The notes under the pieces are model-generated. The model searched no databases, was not told the DNA's origin, and saw nothing but the letters and a program-made list of their open reading frames with translations. Of a stretch of DNA of 58,128 nucleotides, positions 32,091 to 39,041 are shown one piece after another (the stretch's first letter is position 1; every line of letters begins with the position of its first letter). The position numbers and the translations under genes are program-made. This DNA is from a virus: IMG/VR virus record IMGVR_UViG_3300030104_004696, positions 1-58,128 of that record; one strand, given 5' to 3'.

Positions 32091-32246
32091 ATGAACACAG
32101 AAATGAAAGATACAGTAGAAGTAGTAGCCGCCAACGGGGGGGCTTTAGGGTTAACATTAATGCAGGCTAATGAAATACTTCAATTTGTTTCTCTTTCGCT
32201 TGCTATTGCATTTACAATTTATAAGTTTATAAAAAAGAAAAAGTAA
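32091..32246 (+). CDS. Small holin-like protein
   Basis: 51 residues: polar N-terminus, ANGGALGLTL, then one membrane helix (ILQFVSLSLAIAFTIYKFI) and a KKKK tail. This pattern is typical of small phage holins, and it lies 2 bp before the endolysin gene. It would permeabilise the inner membrane at lysis. Confidence 0.7.
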   Translation: MNTEMKDTVEVVAANGGALGLTLMQANEILQFVSLSLAIAFTIYKFIKKKK

Positions 32247-32248
32247 TC

Positions 32249-32617
32249 ATGAAATATTTTACCCACAGTGAGTTTGATTCTCCTGATGAGAGTGGTTCAG
32301 GGAAAAATATGAGACATGACTTTTTAGAGATGTTAGACTTCGCCAGAGAAGAAGCTGGTATACCTTTCAAGATAACATCAGGATTCAGAACAGAAGCATA
32401 CAATAAAGATTTACAAGACAGGGGATATCAAGCAAGTCCTAATAGCTCACACTTAAAAGGATGTGCTGCTGATATTGCGTGTGGTAATTCAGAAAAGAGA
32501 TCTATAATGGTTAGAGCATTAGTTAATGTGGGGTTTACTCGTATAGGGATTTCAAAGACCTTTTTACATGTAGATAATGATCCTAATAAGTCTGCCGCAA
32601 TATGGTTATATGCATAA
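32249..32617 (+). CDS. Endolysin, M15 (D-Ala-D-Ala carboxypeptidase-like) peptidase
   Basis: 122 residues, the length of the compact M15_3 group. ITSGFRT (42-48), SSHLKGCAADI (66-76, zinc ligands His68 and Asp75) and FLHVD (105-109, ligand His107) form the zinc site. It cuts peptidoglycan cross-links. No signal peptide, so it needs the upstream holin for export. Confidence 0.9.
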   Translation: MKYFTHSEFDSPDESGSGKNMRHDFLEMLDFAREEAGIPFKITSGFRTEAYNKDLQDRGYQASPNSSHLKGCAADIACGNSEKRSIMVRALVNVGFTRIGISKTFLHVDNDPNKSAAIWLYA

Positions 32618-32775
32618 TGGCAAAGAAAGGAAGAACTAAAGATAAAGGAAATAAAATCTGTAAGGCAGGTAAAGATTGGGCCATGAGAACTTACGGTAAG
32701 TGGTCAGCTTATGCTGCAATGGGAGCTTCAAAGTATTGTAAAGATCCTAATTATGCTAAAAATAAAAAGAAATGA
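32617..32775 (+). CDS. Small basic protein, MAKKGRTK group
   Basis: 52 residues. After MAKKGRTKDKGN it reads WAMRTYGKWSAYAAMGASKYCKDPNYAK; the motif with SAYA..ASKYCKDPNYAK recurs in small proteins of marine phages and algal viruses. Its start overlaps the endolysin stop by 1 base (TAATG) and its stop overlaps the next start (ATGA). Function unknown. Confidence 0.65.
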   Translation: MAKKGRTKDKGNKICKAGKDWAMRTYGKWSAYAAMGASKYCKDPNYAKNKKK

Positions 32776-32903
32776 TAGATAAAAAGAAACTTAAAACAAT
32801 AGCGGCTGAATTAAAAAAAGCATCAGCTATGCATAAAAGTCAAGCTCTTAGAATAGATAAAATGTTAAAATCTATTAAGACTCCAGCTAAAAAGAAAAAG
32901 TAA
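32772..32903 (+). CDS. Small helical basic peptide
   Basis: 43 residues: one amphipathic helix LKKASAMHKSQALRIDKML with a Lys-rich end. This ASxMHxSQAxRI pattern is common among marine phage small genes. ATGA coupling with the gene before and TAATG with the gene after. Function unknown. Confidence 0.55.
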   Translation: MIDKKKLKTIAAELKKASAMHKSQALRIDKMLKSIKTPAKKKK

Positions 32904-33142
32904 TGGCAGGAGCTTTAAAAAAATGGAGAGACGAAAAGTGGGTTCGTATAGGAACTGATGGATCTATATTAGGTGCTTGTGGAACAAGTAAAGCTAAAAA
33001 AAATCCCTCAAGATGTTTACCATTATCTAAAGCTAAATCATTAACTAAATCAGAAAGAGCGGCAACAGCAAAAAAGAAAAAAAGATCAGGTGGAAAAAAA
33101 CAATTTGTAATGAACACTAAAAAAGCAAAAGTACGTGGCTGA
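32903..33142 (+). CDS. DUF5872-like small basic protein
   Basis: 79 residues. LKKWRDEKWVRIGTDGSILG, ACGTSKAKKNPSRCLPLSKA and SLTKSERAATAKKKK follow in the order I know from the DUF5872-type family present in phages and large algal viruses. Basic; possibly virion-associated. Function not established. Confidence 0.75.
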   Translation: MAGALKKWRDEKWVRIGTDGSILGACGTSKAKKNPSRCLPLSKAKSLTKSERAATAKKKKRSGGKKQFVMNTKKAKVRG

Positions 33143-33425
33143 TAAAAGCAGAATGAAATGTAACCGAGTAGTAGCTTCTGACCGTCCAGGTAAAAAGAAG
33201 ATGGTTAAAGCATGTGAGGGTGGCAAAGAGAAGTTAATTCACTTTGGAGCTAAAGGTTATGGCCATAACTATTCTGCAGCTGCAAGAAAATCTTTTAAAG
33301 CAAGACATAAATGCGGGACAGCAAAATCCAAACTAACAGCACGATACTGGTCTTGTAAAAAATTATGGGCAGGTAAAGGTGGTTCAACTAAAAGTTCACC
33401 ATCTAATAGAAGAGGTAAATACTAA
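33135..33425 (+). CDS. DUF5754-like small basic protein
   Basis: 96 residues, GTG start overlapping the upstream TGA. KSRMKCNRVVASDRPGKKKM, VKACEGGKEKLIHFGAKGYG, SFKARHKC and LTARYWSCKKLW match the pattern of the DUF5754-type family, which like DUF5872 is shared by marine phages and eukaryotic algal viruses. Unknown function, often encoded beside virion genes. Confidence 0.75.
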   Translation: MADKSRMKCNRVVASDRPGKKKMVKACEGGKEKLIHFGAKGYGHNYSAAARKSFKARHKCGTAKSKLTARYWSCKKLWAGKGGSTKSSPSNRRGKY

Positions 33426-33631
33426 TGGAAGAGATTTTAAAATTAATAGAAGGATACGGATTACCTTTAGTGTTATTGTTAGGAGCATTATATGCTTTAT
33501 ACAATTTCTTTTTTTTCAGTATTAGAGAAGTTAAAAATACATTTTCAAAACATCATGAAAAAAATGCTGATAACATGGAAGAGATAAAAAAGAAAATAGA
33601 TATCATATTAGAATACATTAGAAAACAATAA
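33425..33631 (+). CDS. Single-TM plus coiled-coil protein (holin/spanin-like)
   Basis: 68 residues: N-terminal acidic helix, one membrane segment (YGLPLVLLLGALYALYNFFFF, 11-31), then a charged coiled coil to the end. It resembles small BhlA/UviB-like or i-spanin-like phage proteins and lies within 1 kb of the endolysin. The start overlaps the previous stop by 1 base. Confidence 0.6.
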   Translation: MEEILKLIEGYGLPLVLLLGALYALYNFFFFSIREVKNTFSKHHEKNADNMEEIKKKIDIILEYIRKQ

Positions 33632-33635
33632 TATT

Positions 33636-34091
33636 ATGCCAGAAAAAAAAACTAAGACAAATGCTATTAATCTGAAAGACATGAGTGCTCAGGAAAAGCA
33701 AGAATTGTTTTCTAAATGGAAAAGAGAAAGAAACAATAAACAAACTCAAGGAAATAATAAGACTAATAAAACTCACCGTACTAACGTAAAAGAAAATAAG
33801 AGAACTAAGAAAGAACAGGATGCTATAGCGTATTGGAAAGCAAATCCAAATAAAAAACATTCTATGAAGTACGGAGTTAATCCTAAGAACCCTAATAAAA
33901 AATTTATAGAAAAAACTGCTTACGATGGCTCTGGATTTGGTAAAGATGATAAGATTAGTAAAGCGTTTAGTGTAGGGGCGAGCACTTTGTTAACAGGTGG
34001 TGTCACTAATGCTCTTAAACTTAGAGGGCTAAATACAGCTGCTAAAACAATTAAGGTGGGATCTAAAGTTAAAAAAGGTACAGATCTATAA
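33636..34091 (+). CDS. Hypothetical basic protein
   Basis: 151 residues: an Asn/Lys/Thr-rich low-complexity N-terminal half, a YGVNPKNPNKKFIEKTAYDGSG-like basic middle and a Gly/Ala/Leu C-terminal region (FSVGASTLLTGGVTNALKLRG, about 110-130) that could lie in a membrane or pack as a helix. It ends where the 3-TM holin-like gene starts (1-base overlap). Confidence 0.55.
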   Translation: MPEKKTKTNAINLKDMSAQEKQELFSKWKRERNNKQTQGNNKTNKTHRTNVKENKRTKKEQDAIAYWKANPNKKHSMKYGVNPKNPNKKFIEKTAYDGSGFGKDDKISKAFSVGASTLLTGGVTNALKLRGLNTAAKTIKVGSKVKKGTDL

Positions 34092-34483
34092 TGAGTATTT
34101 GGACTAAAATATTTGGAAAGGGAGCATTAGATGTAGCTGGGAAGGTTGCAGGAATTGCTGATAGGTTTATTCAAACTAAAGAAGAGAAGGCAGCTTTTGA
34201 AATGGAGATGCAAAAAATCTTTATTGAAGCAGAAGCTGAGATTCAAAAGAATGTAACAGAAAGATGGAGAAGCGATATGACCAGCGATTCCTGGTTAAGT
34301 AAAAATGTAAGACCTCTGGTATTAATATTTTTAGTTGTATGCACTGTCTTAATGATATTTATAGATGCAGGCTCTATTAACTTTAAAGTAGAGGATAAAT
34401 GGACAGACCTTTTACAGTTAGTATTAATAACAGTTATTGGGGCTTACTTTGGAGGAAGGTCATTTGAGAAAATTAAAAAATAA
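34091..34483 (+). CDS. 3-TM holin-family protein
   Basis: 130 residues. An amphipathic N-terminal part (IADRFIQTKEEKAAFE) is followed by TERWRSDMTSDSWLSKNVRPL, then TM helices at about 77-92 and 105-120 (a third weakly hydrophobic). The W(R/K)SDMxSDSWLSKNVRPL and GAYFGGRSxEK end are the hallmarks of the GTA-type 3-TM holin family. It would act with the M15 endolysin 1.8 kb upstream. Confidence 0.8.
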   Translation: MSIWTKIFGKGALDVAGKVAGIADRFIQTKEEKAAFEMEMQKIFIEAEAEIQKNVTERWRSDMTSDSWLSKNVRPLVLIFLVVCTVLMIFIDAGSINFKVEDKWTDLLQLVLITVIGAYFGGRSFEKIKK

Positions 34484-34500
34484 AGTCTAAAAACTTTTCT

Positions 34501-34508
34501 TATCTTTG
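34501..34508 (+). promoter_or_regulatory. Promoter for fibre unit
   Basis: TATCTTTG, 32 bp before the ATG at 34541. No clear -33 TTG in range. It starts the transcription unit of the coiled-coil and fibre genes. Confidence 0.65.
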
Positions 34509-34540
34509 TAAAAAATTAACTATAATTTAAATTTATTAAA

Positions 34541-34789
34541 ATGAAAAAAATTGAAGAAAAAGAATTAACAGATTTACAAGAGTTGCATGCTGAATTTAAT
34601 AAGCTAAAAACTCAACTTGGAGATTTAGCTTTACAGAAACATGGAATATGTTTAAGAGTGGAAGAGTTAAAAGCTGATTTTCAAAAGCATGAACAAGCTT
34701 TAGTTGACAAGTACGGTGTAAACTCTGTTATTAATTTAGAAACAGGAGAATTAAAAGAAAAAGAAGAACAAAAAGAAGCTAATGGCTAA
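34541..34789 (+). CDS. Small coiled-coil protein
   Basis: 82 residues: one long helix (5-60) with an EFNKLKTQLGDLALQK segment and an end reading KYGVNSVINLETGELKE. Proteins of this form are common in phage late regions; possibly a chaperone or virion component. It overlaps the next gene by 8 bp. Confidence 0.6.
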   Translation: MKKIEEKELTDLQELHAEFNKLKTQLGDLALQKHGICLRVEELKADFQKHEQALVDKYGVNSVINLETGELKEKEEQKEANG

Positions 34790-35309
34790 AATTGAAAACA
34801 CTACCGTATATCCTAATATAATCCCTACAGTAAATGATTATGTAATATTAACAGATGTTAGTGATAACAATGCAACTAAAACTGCTAAGGTATCTCAGTT
34901 TCAAGAATCTTTTGGAGTGAGCACGTTGGAAGTTACAATAGATAAGCATGTTATTACGGGATTGTTTTCTAATCCTAAAGTATTGTTAACTTGTAATGCG
35001 GGAGAGTATATTCAACCTATCTGTTCTGTTATAAAATATGTATATGATTCAATAGCATATACATTTGCTGCTCAATTAGAATTAAGAATGGGGCCTACAA
35101 CAAATAATGCTATACATACTTGGCCTGCTTCAGCTTTATTTAATGGAATACAAAATGTAGTAGCCTGGTCAAACCCTACAGCTTCTTCTTATGAATATGG
35201 TAATGCAGCGGGAGGAGACTCGTTAACATTAGCCGCTACAGCTCTGAATCCTGTAGGGGACGGGGGAACAATGACGATTAATGTACAATATAGAATTGTA
35301 AAATTTTAA
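34782..35309 (+). CDS. Fibre-type protein with MAKIENT anchor (short paralogue)
   Basis: 175 residues. Its first 45 residues (MAKIENTTVYPNIIPTVNDYVI..DVSDNNATKTAKVSQF) are clearly homologous to those of the next gene, which marks a common N-terminal anchor. The remainder is a single beta-rich domain. It may be an alternative or companion fibre, or a spike tip. Confidence 0.7.
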   Translation: MAKIENTTVYPNIIPTVNDYVILTDVSDNNATKTAKVSQFQESFGVSTLEVTIDKHVITGLFSNPKVLLTCNAGEYIQPICSVIKYVYDSIAYTFAAQLELRMGPTTNNAIHTWPASALFNGIQNVVAWSNPTASSYEYGNAAGGDSLTLAATALNPVGDGGTMTINVQYRIVKF

Positions 35310-35312
35310 GAT

Positions 35313-37178
35313 ATGGCTAAAATTGAAAACACTAAAGTTTACCCTACGGTCACACCAGCAATGGATGACTTACTTATTGCTACAGATGTAAGTAATAAAA
35401 ATGAAACAGTTACATTTTTAGTAAGTGATTTAATAGGTGGTGCAGGTGTTCTTCAAGGATTACAATCTGTTTTAGACACAGGGAATACAGCTACTCAAAA
35501 TATAAACTTAACAGGTGTAGGGGCAGGAGGAGGAATAACGGTTATTGGAACAGTTTATCCTACTACAATTACAGCAAGTGGAACAACAGGGGTGGCAGGA
35601 CAAATATTAAGTTCTACAGGAACAGGTATACAGTGGATCAATAGCCCTTCTGTATCTTGTTGTGGCTGGGAAGACACGTTGATAATAGATCCAGAATCAT
35701 CTGTAAACGCAGTAATGGATGCTGCCACTATGACTTTTCAAAACGCAGGTGCTGGAATAATTATAACAACACCAGGAACATTAAGTAACAGTGGTATTTC
35801 TACCTTTACAGGACAAGTAAATGTTAATAGTACCTCAATAAACTTTAATGCAACAGGCCAAATTAATGATGGTGCAGGAGCTACAGGAACAGCAGGGCAG
35901 TGGTTAACATCTACCGGAACAGGATTAGCGTGGAGCAGCACTATACCTCCGGCATCTTGTTGCGACCTTCAGAGTACATTAAATATTGGATCTACATCCT
36001 TCAATCAAGGAATGAGTTTTACAGGTACCAGTAGTATTACAATGGCTGCAGGAGTTAGTATAGGGTCATCAGGAAACAATGTTTTCAGTGGAACTAATAC
36101 TTTCTCAGGAACATTAGATGTAGATGCGTGTTTAGAAGATTCACTTGGCTCTTGTGGTACCGCAGGTCAAGTATTAATATCTACAGGTAGTGCAGTTCAA
36201 TGGTCAAATGGAGCGGGTATTGGTGCTCAAAATTTACAGGGAGTTTTAGATACAGCACCTTTTGGAGCAACAGGAGCAAATGCTAATGTGGTAATTTCAG
36301 GAACATTAAATGCAGGGACTATTACTGATAACTCAGGAAGTACAGGAGCAGTAGGTCAGTATTTAGCTATAAGTGGTGCAGGTTTAACTTGGACTACTTT
36401 AGCTCCAGGTGGAGTTACTTCTGTAACCGCTGGTTCTCCGGCTATATCTACAGGTGCACCACTAACTATTACTCCTACCACTGGTGCGGTAGTAGCAACA
36501 TCAAATTATTTTGGAGGATCAAATAATGTAGGGCATGTTCCTGATTCAACAGCAGTAGATCAAATTACAAACTTTTTGCGAGCAGATGGGTCGTGGGCAG
36601 TACCACCTGGTGGAAGTGCTTCTAATCCAGAAGAAGTGGTGAGAATTCCTTTCTTTAATCCAAAATGGGATCCTGGTACTACAGGGGCAAGTGATTACTA
36701 TACTTTTGATGGAATAACACAGGGACCAGCATTTGGCATAATAGGAAATAATAATGTAGGAGCAACAATTCCATCGTCAGCAACTATTACTGCAGAAGAT
36801 TATATTGGAGGTATGGTGTGGGGATATCCACCGGCAGGAAGTTGTACATTATTATATAATTCTTGGGCGGTATGTTCTGTAAAATTTCAAGTTTTCAGTG
36901 ATACTAATACTTCTTTTTTCTTTCAACTGTGGAAAGGACCTTTATGTCCTACAGGTACTGGTGTAACAGGTCTTACATTATTAGCAAATTGCGAATTTGC
37001 AGAAGTCGATATAACCAAAATTGCGTGTTGTGATGGAACTGTAGCAGCATCCCCAGCAAATCTAATTGGTCATGGCGAAGCACTTTTTATGACTTTAACT
37101 AATGCGGGTGTGGGATCAAATGCAGTAAAGTTTCAAGGAAACGTATTTATAAACTTACAAAAAGCTGTAAAACCTTAA
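35313..37178 (+). CDS. Tail fibre-like protein with four GQxLxSTGTGxxW repeats
   Basis: 621 residues. N-terminal anchor as in the preceding gene (1-45), then four repeats of the form G-x-x-G-x-x-GQ-x-L-x-STGTG-x-x-W at about 90-109, 188-208, 279-298 and 340-360, separated by Gly/Ser/Thr/Asn-rich beta stretches with CC or LC pairs, and a distinct C-terminal domain (about 445-621) likely to be the receptor-binding tip. The repeats are of a kind seen in trimeric fibre shafts of Bacteroidota phages. Confidence 0.75.
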   Translation: MAKIENTKVYPTVTPAMDDLLIATDVSNKNETVTFLVSDLIGGAGVLQGLQSVLDTGNTATQNINLTGVGAGGGITVIGTVYPTTITASGTTGVAGQILSSTGTGIQWINSPSVSCCGWEDTLIIDPESSVNAVMDAATMTFQNAGAGIIITTPGTLSNSGISTFTGQVNVNSTSINFNATGQINDGAGATGTAGQWLTSTGTGLAWSSTIPPASCCDLQSTLNIGSTSFNQGMSFTGTSSITMAAGVSIGSSGNNVFSGTNTFSGTLDVDACLEDSLGSCGTAGQVLISTGSAVQWSNGAGIGAQNLQGVLDTAPFGATGANANVVISGTLNAGTITDNSGSTGAVGQYLAISGAGLTWTTLAPGGVTSVTAGSPAISTGAPLTITPTTGAVVATSNYFGGSNNVGHVPDSTAVDQITNFLRADGSWAVPPGGSASNPEEVVRIPFFNPKWDPGTTGASDYYTFDGITQGPAFGIIGNNNVGATIPSSATITAEDYIGGMVWGYPPAGSCTLLYNSWAVCSVKFQVFSDTNTSFFFQLWKGPLCPTGTGVTGLTLLANCEFAEVDITKIACCDGTVAASPANLIGHGEALFMTLTNAGVGSNAVKFQGNVFINLQKAVKP

Positions 37179-37215
37179 TAAAACAGTTTAATCAAATTAA
37201 TTAAAATAAAATGAA

Positions 37216-37434
37216 ATGGACATTAGAAAAATATCAATCGGTTCTGACTATAAGTCTGGAGCTATGCACTACATAGTTGGTCAAGAAGTATTGGGAGGGT
37301 CACATACAATACATCTTATTCAAGGAACTGAATCTTCTTATAAAATTTGGATACAAAAAAAAGAAGAAATATATTTATGGAAAGAATTCCTTAGCACCCT
37401 TCCTATATCGTTAGAATTTAACATTAACTTTTAA
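37216..37434 (+). CDS. Small phage protein, MDIRKIS family
   Basis: 72 residues beginning MDIRKISIGSDYKSGAMHYI, followed by QEVLGGSHTIHLI and LWKEFLSTLPISLEFNINF. This compact beta protein is found beside tail/terminase genes in marine phages; function unknown. The start was set at 37216 because the ATG at 37211 is in another frame. It overlaps the next gene by 1 base. Confidence 0.65.
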   Translation: MDIRKISIGSDYKSGAMHYIVGQEVLGGSHTIHLIQGTESSYKIWIQKKEEIYLWKEFLSTLPISLEFNINF

Positions 37435-37997
37435 TGCGTTCTCCATATAATTTTATTGTTACACCTTTAAAAAATAAAAGGTATGACAACAGTAAAGACA
37501 TAGGGGGTGTCGATTTTATTACAAGCGTTTCTAAAGAAGACCACAAAACATCTAATAGGCTTGCTAAAGTAGTTGCTTTGCCTATAGATTATAATGGTCC
37601 TATAAAAGAAGGAGATACTTTATTAGTTCACCATAATGTATTTAAATTATATTATGATATGCAAGGAGTAGAAAAAAGTGGTAGAAGCTTTTTAAAAGAT
37701 AATTTATTTTTAATAGATAATGAGCAGTTTTTTTTATATAAACAAAATAAAAAATGGAAGGCTCATAGTAAATATTGTTTTATAAAACCTATATTATTAG
37801 AAGACTCTTATATTTTTAAAGGAGGAAATGAAGAACCTTTAGTAGGGATAGTAAAGTATATTAATAAAGAATTAGAAAAATTAGGAGTAAAAGAAGGAGA
37901 TAAAATATCTTTTACACCTGATAGTGAATATGAATTTAATATAGAAGGGGAAAAATTATATCGAATGTTTACTAATAATATAACAATGACCTTATGA
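37434..37997 (+). CDS. GroES-like double-barrel protein (gp31-type candidate)
   Basis: 187 residues. Two copies of a GroES-type beta-barrel pattern are visible: 42-105 (AKVVALPIDY..GPIKEGDTLLVHHNVFKLYYD..NLFLIDNEQFFLYK) and 112-187 (FIKPI..LVGIVKYINKELEKLGVKEGDKISFTPDSEYEFNIEGEKLYRMF). The second has the GroES 'vkxGDkvxFxxxxxxexxidGe' signature. It is distinct from the real groES at 27246. It precedes the 2OG oxygenase (4-bp overlap) and may be a gp31-like co-chaperonin for virion proteins or a fold adapted to another role. Confidence 0.6.
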   Translation: MRSPYNFIVTPLKNKRYDNSKDIGGVDFITSVSKEDHKTSNRLAKVVALPIDYNGPIKEGDTLLVHHNVFKLYYDMQGVEKSGRSFLKDNLFLIDNEQFFLYKQNKKWKAHSKYCFIKPILLEDSYIFKGGNEEPLVGIVKYINKELEKLGVKEGDKISFTPDSEYEFNIEGEKLYRMFTNNITMTL

Positions 37998-38572
37998 TAT
38001 ATATTCAAGATGATTTTATAGATAAAGATCTTTTTAATATAGCTTGTAATTATTTAAAGAAAGGAGATTTTATTACACATACAGTAGGAGAAAAAAATTT
38101 TTATATACAAGAATCTCCTTCTACTTTTGATGAATATGTTTTAAATAAATTAGCCCTTACAGAAGGAAGACCTTTAGAAAACATATTAAGTTTTTTTAGA
38201 GTATCAACAGATAAATTAGATAATACTTGGAGAATACATTCTGATTTAAATATAGATGGTAAACGTCCTGATAGAGCTGCTGTCTTATATATGTCTCCTC
38301 GAGAAAGAGAAGATTTGCATGGTACTGCATTTTGGGAGCATGCTATTTATGGTAAAAATTTACCTTCAGATATTACTGATGAAACGTATGATCAATTAAT
38401 AAGAGTAGACTCTGAAAATTTAGATATGTGGAGGCTGGTTTCAGTTTCAGGTTATGAGCAAAACAGATTAATATCTTATCCTGCCAATTATTTTCATAGT
38501 AAATATCCTAATAAATCTTGGAAAGAGGGCAGGGAAGTATATGTTATATTTTATAAATTTAAAAAAAATTAA
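37994..38572 (+). CDS. 2OG-Fe(II) oxygenase (prolyl-4-hydroxylase-like)
   Basis: 192 residues. The double-stranded beta-helix iron site is readable: H82-x-D84 (WRIHSDL), distal His168 (YFHSK), and Arg180 (EGREVYVIFY) for 2-oxoglutarate. Marine phages often carry such enzymes; possible substrates are a virion or host protein or DNA base. It overlaps the GroES-like gene by 4 bp (ATGA). Confidence 0.8.
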   Translation: MIYIQDDFIDKDLFNIACNYLKKGDFITHTVGEKNFYIQESPSTFDEYVLNKLALTEGRPLENILSFFRVSTDKLDNTWRIHSDLNIDGKRPDRAAVLYMSPREREDLHGTAFWEHAIYGKNLPSDITDETYDQLIRVDSENLDMWRLVSVSGYEQNRLISYPANYFHSKYPNKSWKEGREVYVIFYKFKKN

Positions 38573-38575
38573 ATC

Positions 38576-38782
38576 ATGGGAGTACAAAAAAACATTGGAA
38601 TACTAAAAGCTAAAGTAGAAAGTTTAACAGATAACCTTCAGAAGTTAATTATAGAAGAAAAACAAACTCGAGATATGGTCTTAGGTGCGTTGCAAATCTT
38701 AAAAGAAATGCCAGGACATGAAAAAGCTTTGAAAAAACTACAAGAAAAATTTGAAAAAGAAAATGGACATAAGGGAGCTTAA
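38576..38782 (+). CDS. Small coiled-coil protein
   Basis: 68 residues, one continuous heptad-like helix (about 5-62). It sits just upstream of the terminase genes and overlaps the next gene by 20 bp. Possibly a terminase accessory or head protein; no family recognised. Confidence 0.55.
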   Translation: MGVQKNIGILKAKVESLTDNLQKLIIEEKQTRDMVLGALQILKEMPGHEKALKKLQEKFEKENGHKGA

Positions 38783-39041
38783 AGCAAATATAATACAAGC
38801 TGGTGAGAAAGCGGTCAAACAACTTATTAAGGTTGCAAAAGAAGATATTATAAAATTTGATAAAGATGATGAGTTAGCAGCAGATAGATTAAAAAATGCG
38901 GCAGCCACTAAAAAGCTGTGTATTATGGATGCGTTTGAAATATTAAAACGTATAGAAGAAGAAAGAGCTTTATTAGATGGGAATGTAACAGAAAAGAAAA
39001 CTAACACCCCTAAAGGATTTGCGGAATCAAGATCAAAATAA
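38763..39041 (+). CDS. Putative terminase small subunit
   Basis: 92 residues from the ATG at 38763 (MDIRELKANIIQAGEKAV); a TTG four codons upstream is possible but less likely. It is all-helical, with AADRLKNAAATKKLCIMDAFEILKRIEEER (about 46-75) as the conserved core. Position immediately before terL, overlapping it by 23 bp, and the helical build suggest the small terminase (DNA recognition) subunit; no DNA-binding motif is certain. Confidence 0.5.
   Translation: MDIRELKANIIQAGEKAVKQLIKVAKEDIIKFDKDDELAADRLKNAAATKKLCIMDAFEILKRIEEERALLDGNVTEKKTNTPKGFAESRSK

Noticed and set aside
32017-32094. 25-codon frame right after the lysis promoter
   Set aside because: Too short to support as a gene; noted only as a possible leader peptide.
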